Assembly: GCA_035353615.1 (NCBI GenBank)
Contig: DAOPZY010000022.1
Location: 1 to 45,198, forward strand
From: CAXXOK01 sp035353615
Lineage (GTDB): Bacteria; Bacillota; Clostridia; Christensenellales; Aristaeellaceae
DNA length: 45,198 nucleotides
Reading direction: 5' to 3'
Shown here: piece by piece, positions 14,428-24,107 of the stretch
Position numbering within the stretch: the stretch's first letter is position 1
How the letters are laid out: every line of letters begins with the position of its first letter
The notes under the pieces: generated by a model
Told to the model about the DNA's origin: nothing
The model's input: only the letters and a program-made list of their open reading frames with translations
The model's database searches: none
Program-made: the position numbers and the translations under genes

Positions 14428-16818
14428 ATGCAGTATGGCTTCTTTGATGAAAAAGCGCGCGAGTACGTTATCACCAACCCCGATACCCCCGCGCCGTGGG
14501 CTAATTATCTGGGTTCGCCGGAATATGGCGCCATCATTACCGTAAACGCCGGCGGGTACAGCTTTGTGCGCTCCGGCGCGGCCGGTCGCATTCTTCGCTA
14601 CACCTTTAACCAGTTTGACGAACCGGGCCGCTACCTGTACCTGAGGGATGACGCGACCGGGGATTATTGGTCCGCCACATGGAAGCCGGTGCAAAAGCCG
14701 CTGGACCAGTACCGTACCGTGTGCCGCCACGGCACCGCGTACACCGAGTTTGAAAGCGACTACGCGGGCATCGCCAGCAAAGCCCTGTACTACGTGCCCA
14801 TGGGCGCGGCGCACGAGGTCTGGCAGCTTACGGTGCGCAATACCGGCGACGCCCCGCGCGATCTGTCCGTTTTCAGCTACTGCGAATGGAGCAACGAAAG
14901 CAATTATGAGCAGGATATGGTCAATCTGCAATATACGCAGTTCATCAGCCGCACAGAATGGCTGGGCGACCATCTTTTGCAGCATATCAACGAATACTGC
15001 GACCGCGCGGCGGACGGTTCCAACGGTCGGGAACGCTTTATCGGGCTGGTGGGCGCGCCTGTCGCCAGCGCGACGGGAAGCCGCGCGGCCTTTTTGGGCC
15101 GGAACCGCTTCAACGCGCCGCAGGCGGTGCTTCAGGGCCTTTGCGACGGCAGCATGTGCTACAACGGCAACCCCTGCGGGGCGCTGCATTCCAAAATCAC
15201 GCTCGCGCCGGGCGAAACGCGCACGCTGGTTTTTCTGATGGGCCAAAAAACCGAAGAGGAAGCCCAAACCCTGCTCAGCGAATATCGGCTTTCGCCCGAA
15301 AAACGGGTTGCGGCCGAGCTGGAGGCGCTGCGCGCGCACTGGCACGGCGAGCTGGAAAACCTGCGCGTCCAAACGCCGGACGAGCGCTTCAACGCCATGG
15401 TCAACACCTGGAACGCCTTCCAATGCTTTACCACCGTGGTGTGGAGCCGCGCCGCGTCGCTGATGTACTGCGGCCAGCGCAACGGGTACGGCTACCGCGA
15501 TACCGTACAGGATATTCAGGGCATCACACACCTTGACCCCGCGCTGGCCAAACAACGGCTCACCTTCATGCTCTCGGCGCAGGTGCGCCACGGCGCGGGC
15601 CTTCCGCTGGTCAAGTTTACCCACAACCCCGGCCATGAGGATACCCCCGAGCAGGAAAGCTACGTGAAGGAAACCGGGCACCCGCATTACCGCGCGGACG
15701 ACGCGCTGTGGCTTTTCCCCACCGTATACAAATACGTTGCGGAAACCGGCGATCTTGGGTTTTTGACCGAAACCGTCCCCTATGCCGACCGGGAGGAAGG
15801 CACCGTGCTGGATCATCTGCGCCGCGCCATCGATTTCAGCATGACGCACCTTGGCCCCCACGGCATGCCCGCCGGCCTGCACGCGGATTGGAACGATTGC
15901 CTCCGCCTGGGGGAAAAGGGGGAAAGCACCTTTGTGGCGTTCCAGCTGTACTACGCGATGCGGCTATTGATGGAGCTGGACAGCGAAAACGTAAGTTACG
16001 TCGCCTATCTGCGCAAGGAAAGCGACCAACTGCTAAACACCCTCAACACCCTGTGCCTTGAAAGCGACCGATATATTCGCGGGTTCACCGAGGCCGGCGC
16101 GGTGATCGGCAGCCAAACCCACAGCGAAGCCTCAATGTGGCTCAACCCTCAAAGCTGGGCCGTCATCAGCGGGGGCGCGACGGGCGATACAGCCAACCGG
16201 ATCATGCAAACCGTGTATGACACGCTCAACACCCCTTATGGCGTGCAGATCATGGCCCCGCCTTACCGGTTTGAGGCGTTTGACGGCGCGCGCATGCTGC
16301 TGTTTAACCCCGGCGCCAAGGAGAACGGCAGCGTATTTTGTCAGCCGCAGGGCTGGGCGATTCTGGCGGAAGCGCTGCTCAACCACGGCAACCGCGCGTT
16401 CCGTTATTTCGCGGAATCCTCCCCCGCCAGCTTTAATGACAACGCGGACCTCCGCGTGATTGAGCCGTACGTGCACGGGCAGTTTATCGAGGGCGCGGAC
16501 AGCCCCTATGCGGGGCGCGGGCACGTGCATTGGCTTACGGGTACCGCCTCCACCGTTATGGTGGGGTGTGTGGAGGGCATTTTGGGCCTGCGGCCCACGC
16601 CGGAGGGGTTGGCGGTGTCCCCCGCCATACCTTCCGAATGGAACGGGTTCAGCATGCGCAAGGTGTTTCGCGGCAAGGTGCTGAACATCACCGTCGATAA
16701 CGCGGCCCACCGTGAGGGCGGCGTTACGGGGATGACGCTCAACGGCGTCAGCCATGCGGTCGGGCTGATCCGCGAAGAAGAACTGCTTGCGGAAAACGAG
16801 CTGTTGGTTGTGATGTAA
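14428..16818 (+). CDS. GH94 glycoside phosphorylase (cellobiose/chitobiose phosphorylase type)
   Basis: A 796-residue cytoplasmic enzyme that should split a beta-linked disaccharide or oligosaccharide with phosphate, releasing a sugar 1-phosphate. It begins QYGFFDEKAREYVITNPDTP and continues PWANYLGSPEYG, typical of cellobiose phosphorylases. The catalytic acid is expected at Asp487 in HADWNDC, and LTGTAS and EPYVHGQF match the phosphate-site and C-terminal region of the family. The length equals chitobiose and cellobiose phosphorylases (about 800). Acceptor specificity cannot be read with confidence. I choose ATG 14428 because AAGGAGGAG precedes it. It has its own promoter and no neighbouring sugar transporter, so the substrate probably enters by a system elsewhere. 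Confidence 0.92.
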   Translation: MQYGFFDEKAREYVITNPDTPAPWANYLGSPEYGAIITVNAGGYSFVRSGAAGRILRYTFNQFDEPGRYLYLRDDATGDYWSATWKPVQKPLDQYRTVCRHGTAYTEFESDYAGIASKALYYVPMGAAHEVWQLTVRNTGDAPRDLSVFSYCEWSNESNYEQDMVNLQYTQFISRTEWLGDHLLQHINEYCDRAADGSNGRERFIGLVGAPVASATGSRAAFLGRNRFNAPQAVLQGLCDGSMCYNGNPCGALHSKITLAPGETRTLVFLMGQKTEEEAQTLLSEYRLSPEKRVAAELEALRAHWHGELENLRVQTPDERFNAMVNTWNAFQCFTTVVWSRAASLMYCGQRNGYGYRDTVQDIQGITHLDPALAKQRLTFMLSAQVRHGAGLPLVKFTHNPGHEDTPEQESYVKETGHPHYRADDALWLFPTVYKYVAETGDLGFLTETVPYADREEGTVLDHLRRAIDFSMTHLGPHGMPAGLHADWNDCLRLGEKGESTFVAFQLYYAMRLLMELDSENVSYVAYLRKESDQLLNTLNTLCLESDRYIRGFTEAGAVIGSQTHSEASMWLNPQSWAVISGGATGDTANRIMQTVYDTLNTPYGVQIMAPPYRFEAFDGARMLLFNPGAKENGSVFCQPQGWAILAEALLNHGNRAFRYFAESSPASFNDNADLRVIEPYVHGQFIEGADSPYAGRGHVHWLTGTASTVMVGCVEGILGLRPTPEGLAVSPAIPSEWNGFSMRKVFRGKVLNITVDNAAHREGGVTGMTLNGVSHAVGLIREEELLAENELLVVM

Positions 16819-17052
16819 CGGGCTCTGCACCGTTTTTCCGGCAGGCTTGCCCCGCTGAGCTCCCCTCGCCTTCAGGGCGGCGGAATCGCCAAGCGGACTC
16901 CGCCCTCCCGTTCAAGAATATCCTCCCAACCCGCGTAAAACCTTCGCTGTAACAAAAAGGCCCAAGGCGACGGTTGCCGCCGACAAACACCCCTGTCAGC
17001 CGTGGCGCGGCGCCCGTCGCCGCCTCCACGGCTGATTCGCGTTCCCAAATTC

Positions 17053-17081
17053 TTGATGTATCGGCCAAAACCGGTTATAAT
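17053..17081 (+). promoter_or_regulatory. Promoter of the polysaccharide genes
   Basis: TTGATG (17053-17058), a 17-bp spacer and a perfect TATAAT (17076-17081), about 100 bp before the first ATG. Confidence 0.8.
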
Positions 17082-17182
17082 GGAGCATGCGCGAGGAAAC
17101 TTTCATATTTTCAAACCCATGCGGCATTCTTCCGCGCGGTTCGGGCCTGCCCCATCAGACCACTGAGGAGAGATGGCTGTTA

Positions 17183-18643
17183 ATGGAGATCACAAAAAGC
17201 GGAAAACATTCCTGGATCGGGGACTACGGATACCTTGGGGTGATCGCGCTGCTACTGATTCTGCGGGTGTTTTTCTGGTTTTCCCCAACCCACGCGGAAA
17301 AAATGAATACCATCTACCTGTGGCCGCTCATGATCGCGTCGCTTGCGCTTGTTTTTTACGCAAGGCGGCAACGCTTGCCGGAAGGCAGCGCGCTAACCGC
17401 GGGCATGGCCGCGTGGCTGTTTGTGAGCGCCGTGCTTGGCGGCGACCCCTATCTGGAGCTGAACCGCACGTTTATGCTGGGGATTGTCGTCTGCTTTATA
17501 GGCTGCTACTGGGTCATCCCCACCCTGCCGGCTAAGCGGCGGGAAACCGGGCTTCGCATCCTGTCCGGGCTGTATGTGGCGCTGATGCTGGCCATAGCCC
17601 TGCTGGGCGTTTATGCCGCCGTGAGCGGCATGTCCATCCGCACGCCTTTTTCCGACGCGGCCATCGGCGTTTTGGATGCGCGGCTTTACGTGTTCCATTA
17701 CCACCCGAATGAAATCGGCGCCGCTTTTGTGATTGCGCTGTATCTATTGATCTATTTCGCGCTTTCCACGCATCGGGTTTGGCTGAAAATCATTTACGCG
17801 CTGGCGGGGCTTGCGCTGTATGTGGCGATTTCTCTCACGGTGAGCCGCACCTCCATGATGCTCGCGGCGGCCGGATGCGGCGTGTGCGCGTTCTGGCTTG
17901 CGTACCGGGCGTTTGCAAAGCGCAAGGCGTTGCTGCGCTGGGCTGTGGGCGGGCTTTTGCTGGTGCTGGTAACGGGTATTGTATACCTTGGCTGCATCCA
18001 AACCATCCAGTGGGTGGGCATTGTTTCCCAAAAAGCGCGGGCGGCAGCCAGCGCGCCTTCGGCGGCGGTCACCGTGGCCCCGGATGGGGTTGCCGCGTCC
18101 GACGTGGCGGCCGACGCGGCAAGCGTAACGCCGCAGGCGACCCCGGCCGCGGCCCCAAAAGCCGCTCCTGTGGTACGGATTGATGAAAGCCGGCAAAACA
18201 TCAGCGATATTGGCACTTTCAATATGCGCACCCAGCTTTGGGAAGCGGGCTTTGCCTACCTGCGGCAGCATCCGCTGGCGCTGCTGTTGGGCGCGCCGGA
18301 CAATGTGGTATCCCGCATACCCGCCACGGTGGGGCGCAAGGAATATCACCTGCATAACGTGATGGTTGAAATGCTCCTGTTGGGCGGCGTGCCGGGGCTG
18401 CTGATGTATCTGGCTTTCCTTTACGTGCTGGCGCGGCGCGCGCTCCGGCTGGCATTTGCCAAGGTTTCGCCGCTTGCCCACCGCTTTTTGGCTGTGGTTC
18501 CCATCCTGCTGGTTGTGAACGGCTTAACGGAAATCTACCCGATGTTTTCCGGCAATGTGATGGATATGATGTTCTTTGTGATCGCGGGCGCGGTGGTCGC
18601 ATTCGGCGCCGCCCCCGCCCAACCCGCCGCGCTGACGGACTGA
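17183..18643 (+). CDS. O-antigen ligase-like membrane protein (Wzy_C / WaaL family)
   Basis: A 486-residue polytopic protein with about eleven hydrophobic segments. The large extracytoplasmic loop (residues about 280-400) starts with an Ala/Pro/Val-rich low-complexity stretch (about 285-330) and continues with NMRTQLWEAGFAYLRQHPLALLLG, then HLHNVMVEMLLLGGVPGLL. The NxR...W and HNxxxExLLxxGxxG patterns are diagnostic of the O-antigen ligase/polymerase family (PF04932). In Gram-positive bacteria such proteins polymerise or attach surface polysaccharide. GAGGAG precedes the ATG at 17183. A polyprenyl glycosyl-phosphotransferase gene follows 34 bp later, which supports a joint role in exopolysaccharide synthesis. 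Confidence 0.85.
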   Translation: MEITKSGKHSWIGDYGYLGVIALLLILRVFFWFSPTHAEKMNTIYLWPLMIASLALVFYARRQRLPEGSALTAGMAAWLFVSAVLGGDPYLELNRTFMLGIVVCFIGCYWVIPTLPAKRRETGLRILSGLYVALMLAIALLGVYAAVSGMSIRTPFSDAAIGVLDARLYVFHYHPNEIGAAFVIALYLLIYFALSTHRVWLKIIYALAGLALYVAISLTVSRTSMMLAAAGCGVCAFWLAYRAFAKRKALLRWAVGGLLLVLVTGIVYLGCIQTIQWVGIVSQKARAAASAPSAAVTVAPDGVAASDVAADAASVTPQATPAAAPKAAPVVRIDESRQNISDIGTFNMRTQLWEAGFAYLRQHPLALLLGAPDNVVSRIPATVGRKEYHLHNVMVEMLLLGGVPGLLMYLAFLYVLARRALRLAFAKVSPLAHRFLAVVPILLVVNGLTEIYPMFSGNVMDMMFFVIAGAVVAFGAAPAQPAALTD

Positions 18644-18677
18644 ACCCCGCCCGACGACCGCAAAAAAGGAGCCGCCC

Positions 18678-20096
18678 ATGATTAAGCAGAACCAACGCCT
18701 GTTAAATTTCATCAACGCGTTCACGGATGGCGTGATCGTGCTATTGTCCTACCTGTTTGCGTCATGGCTGTGGCTGGTGGTGCTGCAGGGCACAGCCGAC
18801 CGCAACATGGCCACGGTGCACTCGCTGTGGTCCGGCGTGGGCGTTGCTGCCACGGTGTATGCGCTGGCTACAGTGTTGCTGCTGGCGCTTTTTCGCATCT
18901 ATAATTCCTCCCGCATCCGGCGGCTCAAGCAGGAAATTCTGATTGTGCTGGAAGTGAACGCGATCGGCATTCTGGCGATTGGTTCCCTGCTGTTCCTGTT
19001 CCGGTTGCAGGATTTTTCCCGCGGCGTGCTGGGGCTTTTTTTCCTGACCGGCTCGCTACTGCTGATTGCCAAGCGCTTCGCCCTGCGCAGCACGCTATCC
19101 CTGATGCGCAGCAAGGGTTTCAACCAAAAGCACGTGATCGTGGTGGGCACGGCGGGGTTGGCGATGCAGTACGCCCGCAGCGTAGCCGCTGAAACCGAGT
19201 TGGGCTTCCACATCGACGGTTTTGTGGGCAAAGCGCAGGAGGGCGCGGAATTTCCCCTGCTGGGCGGGTTTGACAGCCTGGAAAGCCTGATCCAGAAGCC
19301 CGGCATCGACGAGGTCATCGTCGCGCTGGAGCCGGACGAAACCAACTGGATTAAGCCGGTGATCGCCACCTGCGAAAAATGCGGCACCAAGGTCGGCATC
19401 ATTCCGTTTTACAACGATATCATCCCCGCGCACCCCACGATCGAAATCATCGGCGAAACCAAGCTGATTAACCTGCGCAGCAATCCGCTGGACAATATGG
19501 GCCTTGCCTTTTTGAAACGCGGCTCCGATATCCTCATCAGCCTGATTTTGCTGGTGGTTTTCTCCCCCATGATGCTGATTGCCGCCATCGGCGTCAAGCT
19601 GACCAGCCCCGGGCCGATCCTGTTTCGGCAAAAGCGCGTGGGGCTGAACAAGCACGAGTTTGATATGCTTAAATTTCGCAGCATGCGCGTCAACGCCGCC
19701 GAAACCAGCGGCTGGACAACCGACGCGGACCCCCGCCGCACGCGGTTTGGCAGTTTCCTGCGCAAGTTTAGCATCGACGAGCTTCCGCAGTTTATCAACG
19801 TGTTTCGGGGGGATATGAGCCTCGTTGGCCCCCGGCCCGAGGTGCCCTATTACGTGGATCAGTTCCGGGAAAGCATCCCGCTTTATATGGTTAAGCATCA
19901 GGTGCGCCCCGGCATCACGGGCTGGGCGCAGGTGAACGGCTACCGGGGCGATACCAGCATTGAAAAGCGGATTGCCCACGATATCTGGTACATTGAAAAC
20001 TGGAGCTTGGGGCTGGATGTGCGCATCCTGTTCAAAACCCTGCTTGGCGCTTGGCTGAACAATGAGAAGGTGTTTACCGGCACTCGCTCCCCCTGA
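18678..20096 (+). CDS. Polyprenyl glycosylphosphotransferase (exopolysaccharide priming enzyme)
   Basis: A 472-residue enzyme that transfers a sugar 1-phosphate from a nucleotide sugar to undecaprenyl phosphate, the first step of a surface polysaccharide. Four N-terminal membrane helices (residues 10-130) are followed by a Rossmann-like domain (HVIVVGTAG, about 152) and a C-terminal bacterial sugar transferase domain (PF02397, from about residue 270). The latter contains KRGSDI, the re-entrant helix, GPILFRQKRVG, KFRSM, the catalytic DELPQ and LVGPRPE. This full-length layout is that of WcaJ/WbaP-type enzymes, and glucose or galactose is the usual sugar. AAAAAAGGAG precedes ATG 18678. It lies between the ligase-like and DUF6056-like genes in one operon. 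Confidence 0.93.
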   Translation: MIKQNQRLLNFINAFTDGVIVLLSYLFASWLWLVVLQGTADRNMATVHSLWSGVGVAATVYALATVLLLALFRIYNSSRIRRLKQEILIVLEVNAIGILAIGSLLFLFRLQDFSRGVLGLFFLTGSLLLIAKRFALRSTLSLMRSKGFNQKHVIVVGTAGLAMQYARSVAAETELGFHIDGFVGKAQEGAEFPLLGGFDSLESLIQKPGIDEVIVALEPDETNWIKPVIATCEKCGTKVGIIPFYNDIIPAHPTIEIIGETKLINLRSNPLDNMGLAFLKRGSDILISLILLVVFSPMMLIAAIGVKLTSPGPILFRQKRVGLNKHEFDMLKFRSMRVNAAETSGWTTDADPRRTRFGSFLRKFSIDELPQFINVFRGDMSLVGPRPEVPYYVDQFRESIPLYMVKHQVRPGITGWAQVNGYRGDTSIEKRIAHDIWYIENWSLGLDVRILFKTLLGAWLNNEKVFTGTRSP

Positions 20097-20175
20097 AGCG
20101 GACGCATCCGACGCCGCCCCCGTCGCGACGCCGACGCGTAAAACGTCGATTCAACCCCGGGAGGAGAAATTCCCC

Positions 20176-21492
20176 ATGAAAAAAAAGACCTGGGTTCCCT
20201 TTGCCGCCGTGTTGGCCGTCCTGTGGCTGGCCATGCTGCTGCTAAACCTGCTGACGCCGATGCTGGCGGACGATTACCGTTACGCGTTCAGCTTTGCGAC
20301 CGGCGAGCGCCTGCGCACGGTGTGGGATATATTCCCCTCGCTGGCGGCGCACGCGCAGGTGCTCAACGGCCGGCTGGTTCCGCACTTTTTTGTGCAGCTG
20401 TTTACGCTGCTGCCACACGCGGTGTTTTCGGCGCTCAACTCGTTCCTGTATCTGGCGCTTTTGCTGGGCGCGTATCGGCTGATTCGGCCCACGGAAACAA
20501 AGTGGGACTGGCAACGGCTGCTGATGGTCGCGGGCGCTGTGTTTCTGCTACCGCCCGCCTTTGGGCAAAGCTTCCTGTGGATGTCCGGTTCGCTCAACTA
20601 CCTGTGGTGCGACGCGCTGATGGTGTGGCTGTTCGTCCCCTTCGCGGACAATGTGCTGCGAGAACGCGAGCCTTCGCCCGCCGTGCGGTTTGCCCTGCTC
20701 CCGGTTGGCGCGCTGCTGCTGGGAAACATGAGCGAGAACGTTTCCGCCGCTGCCGCGCTGATGATGGGCCTATGCACCGGCTGGGTTTGGTTGCGCCGGC
20801 GCAGGCTATCCGTATGGATGGCGCTGGCGACTGTCCTGACCGTCGTCGGTTGGCTGCTGCTGATGCTCGCGCCCGCTAACCGGGGCAATCTGGCCAAAAC
20901 CGGGCTGGACTTTACCGCTCTGTTTACCCAGTTCCATAACGTGCTGACCATCTGGATGCAAAATGGGCTATGGCCGTCGGTTGCGTTTATGGGTGTTTTC
21001 TTTGCCGCCGTCGCAAAGCGCGGCGACCCGAACCGGCTGTTTGTTGCGATGGCGCTGTTTGCCTGCTCTTTCCTGTGCAACCTGGCCATGCTTGCATCCC
21101 CTTATTATCCGGAACGCGCGTTTACCGGAAGTCAGTTGTTGACGGTACTGGCCATCGGCATGGCGCTGTATGCCTTGCCGGAAGGCTTATGGCGGCGCGC
21201 GCTGATCCATACGCTCGCCGGAGCGTTAACGCTGGTGATGGCATTCCAGCTCTGCTACGCGATCCCGAGCGCTTACAACCGCTATCAGCTGGCGCAGGCG
21301 CGGGTTGCCGAGGTGTGCGCCGAGCGGGACGCCGGGCAAACGGATATTACCACATACGGCATCAACGGCAATACGCGTTTCGACGCGTTCTACCAGCTCA
21401 ATGAGCTGACGGAATCCGCCACGTACTTTCCCAATGTGGCCTTTGCAAAGTATTACCGCCTCAATAGCATTGTCGTTGACCGTTACGAATGA
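20176..21492 (+). CDS. DUF6056-like polytopic membrane protein
   Basis: A 438-residue protein with about ten membrane segments starting directly at the N-terminus. Early LADDYRYAF, an N-terminal extracytoplasmic loop and FGQSFLWMSGSLNYLW resemble the DUF6056 family, which shares the layout of GT-C-fold membrane glycosyltransferases: an acidic DD pair in the first outer loop and many helices. A role in adding sugars to the lipid-linked polysaccharide made by the two upstream genes is inferred. I choose ATG 20176 because GGAGGAG lies upstream and the first helix begins at once. An earlier in-frame ATG at 20062 would overlap the previous gene and add a non-hydrophobic tail. Confidence 0.7.
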   Translation: MKKKTWVPFAAVLAVLWLAMLLLNLLTPMLADDYRYAFSFATGERLRTVWDIFPSLAAHAQVLNGRLVPHFFVQLFTLLPHAVFSALNSFLYLALLLGAYRLIRPTETKWDWQRLLMVAGAVFLLPPAFGQSFLWMSGSLNYLWCDALMVWLFVPFADNVLREREPSPAVRFALLPVGALLLGNMSENVSAAAALMMGLCTGWVWLRRRRLSVWMALATVLTVVGWLLLMLAPANRGNLAKTGLDFTALFTQFHNVLTIWMQNGLWPSVAFMGVFFAAVAKRGDPNRLFVAMALFACSFLCNLAMLASPYYPERAFTGSQLLTVLAIGMALYALPEGLWRRALIHTLAGALTLVMAFQLCYAIPSAYNRYQLAQARVAEVCAERDAGQTDITTYGINGNTRFDAFYQLNELTESATYFPNVAFAKYYRLNSIVVDRYE

Positions 21493-21660
21493 GCCTTCAA
21501 CAGCAAACAAGGATGGGATGCTCAAGGGCCGAAGGTTCCTGGGCGGGGCTTGGGGCAGCGCGCCAGGGTTCGCCATCACGTAATCAAAAAGCTTGGCAAT
21601 ACCGTTACGGCGACGAGCCAAGCTAATGCGGAGTAAAAAAAAACGTTCGCAATCAAAAAA

Positions 21661-21690
21661 CCTGTGGGAACAATGCCCCACAGGTTTTTT
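21661..21690. terminator. Bidirectional terminator
   Basis: An 8-bp stem CCTGTGGG/CCCACAGG with TTTTTT on the plus side and AAAAAA before it, so it should also work on the minus strand. It closes the polysaccharide operon from the left and, after the repeat, the ECF operon from the right. Confidence 0.9.
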
Positions 21691-21721
21691 GCATGCAAAG
21701 TTAAATCCGCAATGCGTGATT

Positions 21722-21870
21722 GCCGCTTGCTTCATAGCCCTTCGGGCTGTTCGCTCGCTTGTTGGTTAGTCGCTGCGGCGTGGGCTTGAGGTTCCGCCTC
21801 AAACCCCGCCAAGGGTTTCACCCTTGGAACCTGACAAGGGCTTCGCCCTTGACCCGGTTCCGCCGCGGCG
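21722..21870 (+). repeat. Single copy of the dispersed 189-bp repeat
   Basis: This copy contains the family blocks in order: AGCCCTTCGGGCT hairpin, CTGTTCGCTCGC, GCTGCGGCGTGGG, CCAAGGGTTTCACCCTTGG hairpin, CCTGACAAGGGCTTCGCCCT (a hairpin continuing into TGAC), and GGTTCCGCCGCGGCGGGAGC. It lies between the polysaccharide terminator and the end of the ECF operon. The unit lacks the TTGTACGCAAACCCTCAC block found in the tandem copies at 27800-28397. Confidence 0.85.
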
Positions 21871-21910
21871 GGAGCTTTTCTTTATACGCGCCCCCGCCCA
21901 TCCTGTTTGC

Positions 21911-22756
21911 CTAGGCTTGGGTAAACGTGATTCGATAATCGTTCCCGTACCCAATGCCATACCGGTTCACAAAATGCCCCTGATTGATCGCCAGCGCCAG
22001 CCGGTTTAGCTCGTCGTTGTAAATCAGCGGTTGCCCCACGCCCGTTTCGCCAAAGGTGTGCACCAGCGGCAGCACATCGTCAAACACAACCTCGCCGCGG
22101 CAATCGATCTGCACCCGGTAACGCTGGCCGTAGGCAAACCCGTTCTCCACCGCTTCCCGGGTAGGGATGTTGGTCCAGATGTTGCCAAAGTTGGGATCAT
22201 CAATTTCACAGATGCCCTGCGCAAACATAGGCCGAATCTGGCTGTCGATGATCGGCAGAGAAACCGTGTCCTCCACAGGATACGCCTCGCCGACTTCCTC
22301 ATAACGGATCACCCCGGCGGCCAGCTTGGCCGCGCAATAGGCAAACACATCCCGGCCGTGGAAAATCGCCACATCCTGGCTGCCGTTTTTCATCAGCCGG
22401 TGGCGCGTCAGGTCAATTTCGCGCACCTCCACAAGGCCGATGTGCTTTTTCACATGCGTCAGGCTGCCGTTATCCGGCGTAACAATGTAGTGGCCGCTGG
22501 CGGTTTTGGCTACGCAGGGTTTGCGCGCCGTGCCCACGCCCGGGTCCACCACCGATACGAAGATGGTCCCTTCCGGCCAGAACAGGATTGGTTGATACAG
22601 CCGATAGCTCGCGCTCCAGATGTCAAAGCGCGGGATATCGTGCGTGGATTCCAGAATTTCCAGCGAGCGATCGACCGATTTGACCACGCCGTACATGGCG
22701 CTGACCGCGCCTTCCTTTTTGGTAAAGTCCGTCTGAAAAACCAACAGAGCGCCCAT
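21911..22756 (-). CDS. SAM hydroxide adenosyltransferase (DUF62 / SAM hydrolase)
   Basis: A 281-residue cytoplasmic enzyme of PF01887, which splits S-adenosylmethionine with water-derived hydroxide into adenosine and methionine. The family also includes fluorinase and chlorinase. Key residues are visible: Asp10 in FQTDF, Asp71 and Arg78 in VDPGVGTARK, His133 in FHGRD, and TPDNGSLT (93-100). Asp-Arg-His matches the reported catalytic triad spacing (Asp68/Arg75/His127 in the Pyrococcus enzyme). I choose ATG 22756, 1 bp after the upstream peptidase stop, with GAGGG before it; a start 18 bp earlier would overlap the peptidase. It is the last gene of the ECF operon and ends in TAG. Confidence 0.9.
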   Translation of the reverse strand: MGALLVFQTDFTKKEGAVSAMYGVVKSVDRSLEILESTHDIPRFDIWSASYRLYQPILFWPEGTIFVSVVDPGVGTARKPCVAKTASGHYIVTPDNGSLTHVKKHIGLVEVREIDLTRHRLMKNGSQDVAIFHGRDVFAYCAAKLAAGVIRYEEVGEAYPVEDTVSLPIIDSQIRPMFAQGICEIDDPNFGNIWTNIPTREAVENGFAYGQRYRVQIDCRGEVVFDDVLPLVHTFGETGVGQPLIYNDELNRLALAINQGHFVNRYGIGYGNDYRITFTQA

Positions 22757-22757
22757 C

Positions 22758-24107
22758 TTATCCCTCACAATCACTTAACGCCCTCAGGGCGTCGGTATAA
22801 AGATCGCACAGTTTTGAAAGCGGCTCCAGAGGAACGTACTCATCCGCCTGATGTGCCAACACCGGCGCGCCGTCCGCCTGCCGCTTGGGGCCGTAAGCCA
22901 CGCAACGCCCCGCGTACACCTTCGCGTAGGTCACGCCGCCGCTGATGTACGGCTCGGCCGTGTCCTCCGGGAAATGGTTGCGGTACTGCCCTAAAAGGGC
23001 GCGCACAAACGGATTGTCTGGGTCGGTATGCACAATGGGCTCCTGATACACGTTGGTTACCTGAAAACCCGGCAAAACCTGCGCGGCGGCCTCGGTTAAC
23101 CCCTCGGCGCTCAGCGGCGACGGGAAGCGGATATCCACCTCGCCATGCAGCCTACCGTTTTGGAGCGTTACAATATGCAGCCCCACGCTCGCGTACCCCA
23201 TCGGCGGATAATCCATCCTCAGCCCAAGCCCGGAGCCGTACGGGTCCTGAAAAGCGCTCAAAAGCCGCCGCGCCCACGGTTCCTTGAAAGCGTCGTCAAT
23301 CAGGGTCAGGGCCTTGGTAACGGCATTGTCGCCCAAGTGCGGCGTCGAGGCGTGCGCCGCCTTGCCAAAAATGCGGATCACCGTTTCCTCGCCGGCCTCC
23401 ACGGTATGCGACCAGCCGTAATCGTCCAGAAGGAGGCGCGCGGTGGGGATGTCCTCCGGGTCCAGCGCAAGGGCGCACTCGTCGCACACCACATTGGCGG
23501 CCCGTCCGGCTTTCAGCCAACGCACGCGGCTTTCCACCGGCTTATCCAAATACAGCACCAGATCGCCCTTTTCCCCCAGGCACAGCGGGAAACCCCCATC
23601 CGGGGTAAAGGCGAAATCCGGCAGCCCGTCTGTGCTCAGGTAATGCGCGATATCCCGCATGGTGCGCTCCTCATCGGTGCCAATAACCAAGCGAATCTGC
23701 CGTTTCAGCGCCGCGCCCTCGTCCCTGAGCCTCCGGAGCGCCTCATACGTGAGCCACAGCGCGGTTTTCATGTCCTGTGCGCCGCGCCCGTACAGGCGGT
23801 TGTCGCGCACCGTCGCCCCATAGGGCGGCACGCTCCAGCCTTCCCCCGCCGGCACCACATCCACATGGCTGACCGCCTCCACGCGGCGTTCCTGCTGCCC
23901 ATACACAATCGCAAGGGCGTTCCCGTCATATTCCACAACCTCAAACCCATCCGCAAGCGCGATGGCGCGGATATACGCAAGCCCCCGCGCCACGCCAGCG
24001 CCGCAGGGTTCTCCCGCGCCCGCCGTAGCGGCGTCATACTCCGTGGGGATGCTCAGCAAGCCGCGAAGCTCGCTGACAAACCGTTCCTGATTCCACATCT
24101 TCATCAC
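22758..24107 (-). CDS. M20 family dipeptidase (PepV/Sapep type)
   Basis: A zinc- or manganese-dependent dipeptidase of about 449 residues. SHVDVVPAGEGW (metal ligands His and Asp), GRGAQDMKTA (bridging Asp), GTDEE (catalytic Glu pair) and TPDGGFP follow the PepV/Sapep pattern, though the usual GRGxxDDKGP is altered to DMKTA. FGKAAHASTPHLGDNA is the dimerisation/lid region conserved in the family. Start choice is open: GTG 24107 follows directly on the ecfT stop TAG, ATG 24104 or ATG 24098 are alternatives, and AGGTG lies 6 nt before the last. It is sandwiched between ecfT and the SAM hydrolase with no gap, so it is translationally coupled and may process an imported peptide-like substrate (inference). 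Confidence 0.9.
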   Translation of the reverse strand: MMKMWNQERFVSELRGLLSIPTEYDAATAGAGEPCGAGVARGLAYIRAIALADGFEVVEYDGNALAIVYGQQERRVEAVSHVDVVPAGEGWSVPPYGATVRDNRLYGRGAQDMKTALWLTYEALRRLRDEGAALKRQIRLVIGTDEERTMRDIAHYLSTDGLPDFAFTPDGGFPLCLGEKGDLVLYLDKPVESRVRWLKAGRAANVVCDECALALDPEDIPTARLLLDDYGWSHTVEAGEETVIRIFGKAAHASTPHLGDNAVTKALTLIDDAFKEPWARRLLSAFQDPYGSGLGLRMDYPPMGYASVGLHIVTLQNGRLHGEVDIRFPSPLSAEGLTEAAAQVLPGFQVTNVYQEPIVHTDPDNPFVRALLGQYRNHFPEDTAEPYISGGVTYAKVYAGRCVAYGPKRQADGAPVLAHQADEYVPLEPLSKLCDLYTDALRALSDCEG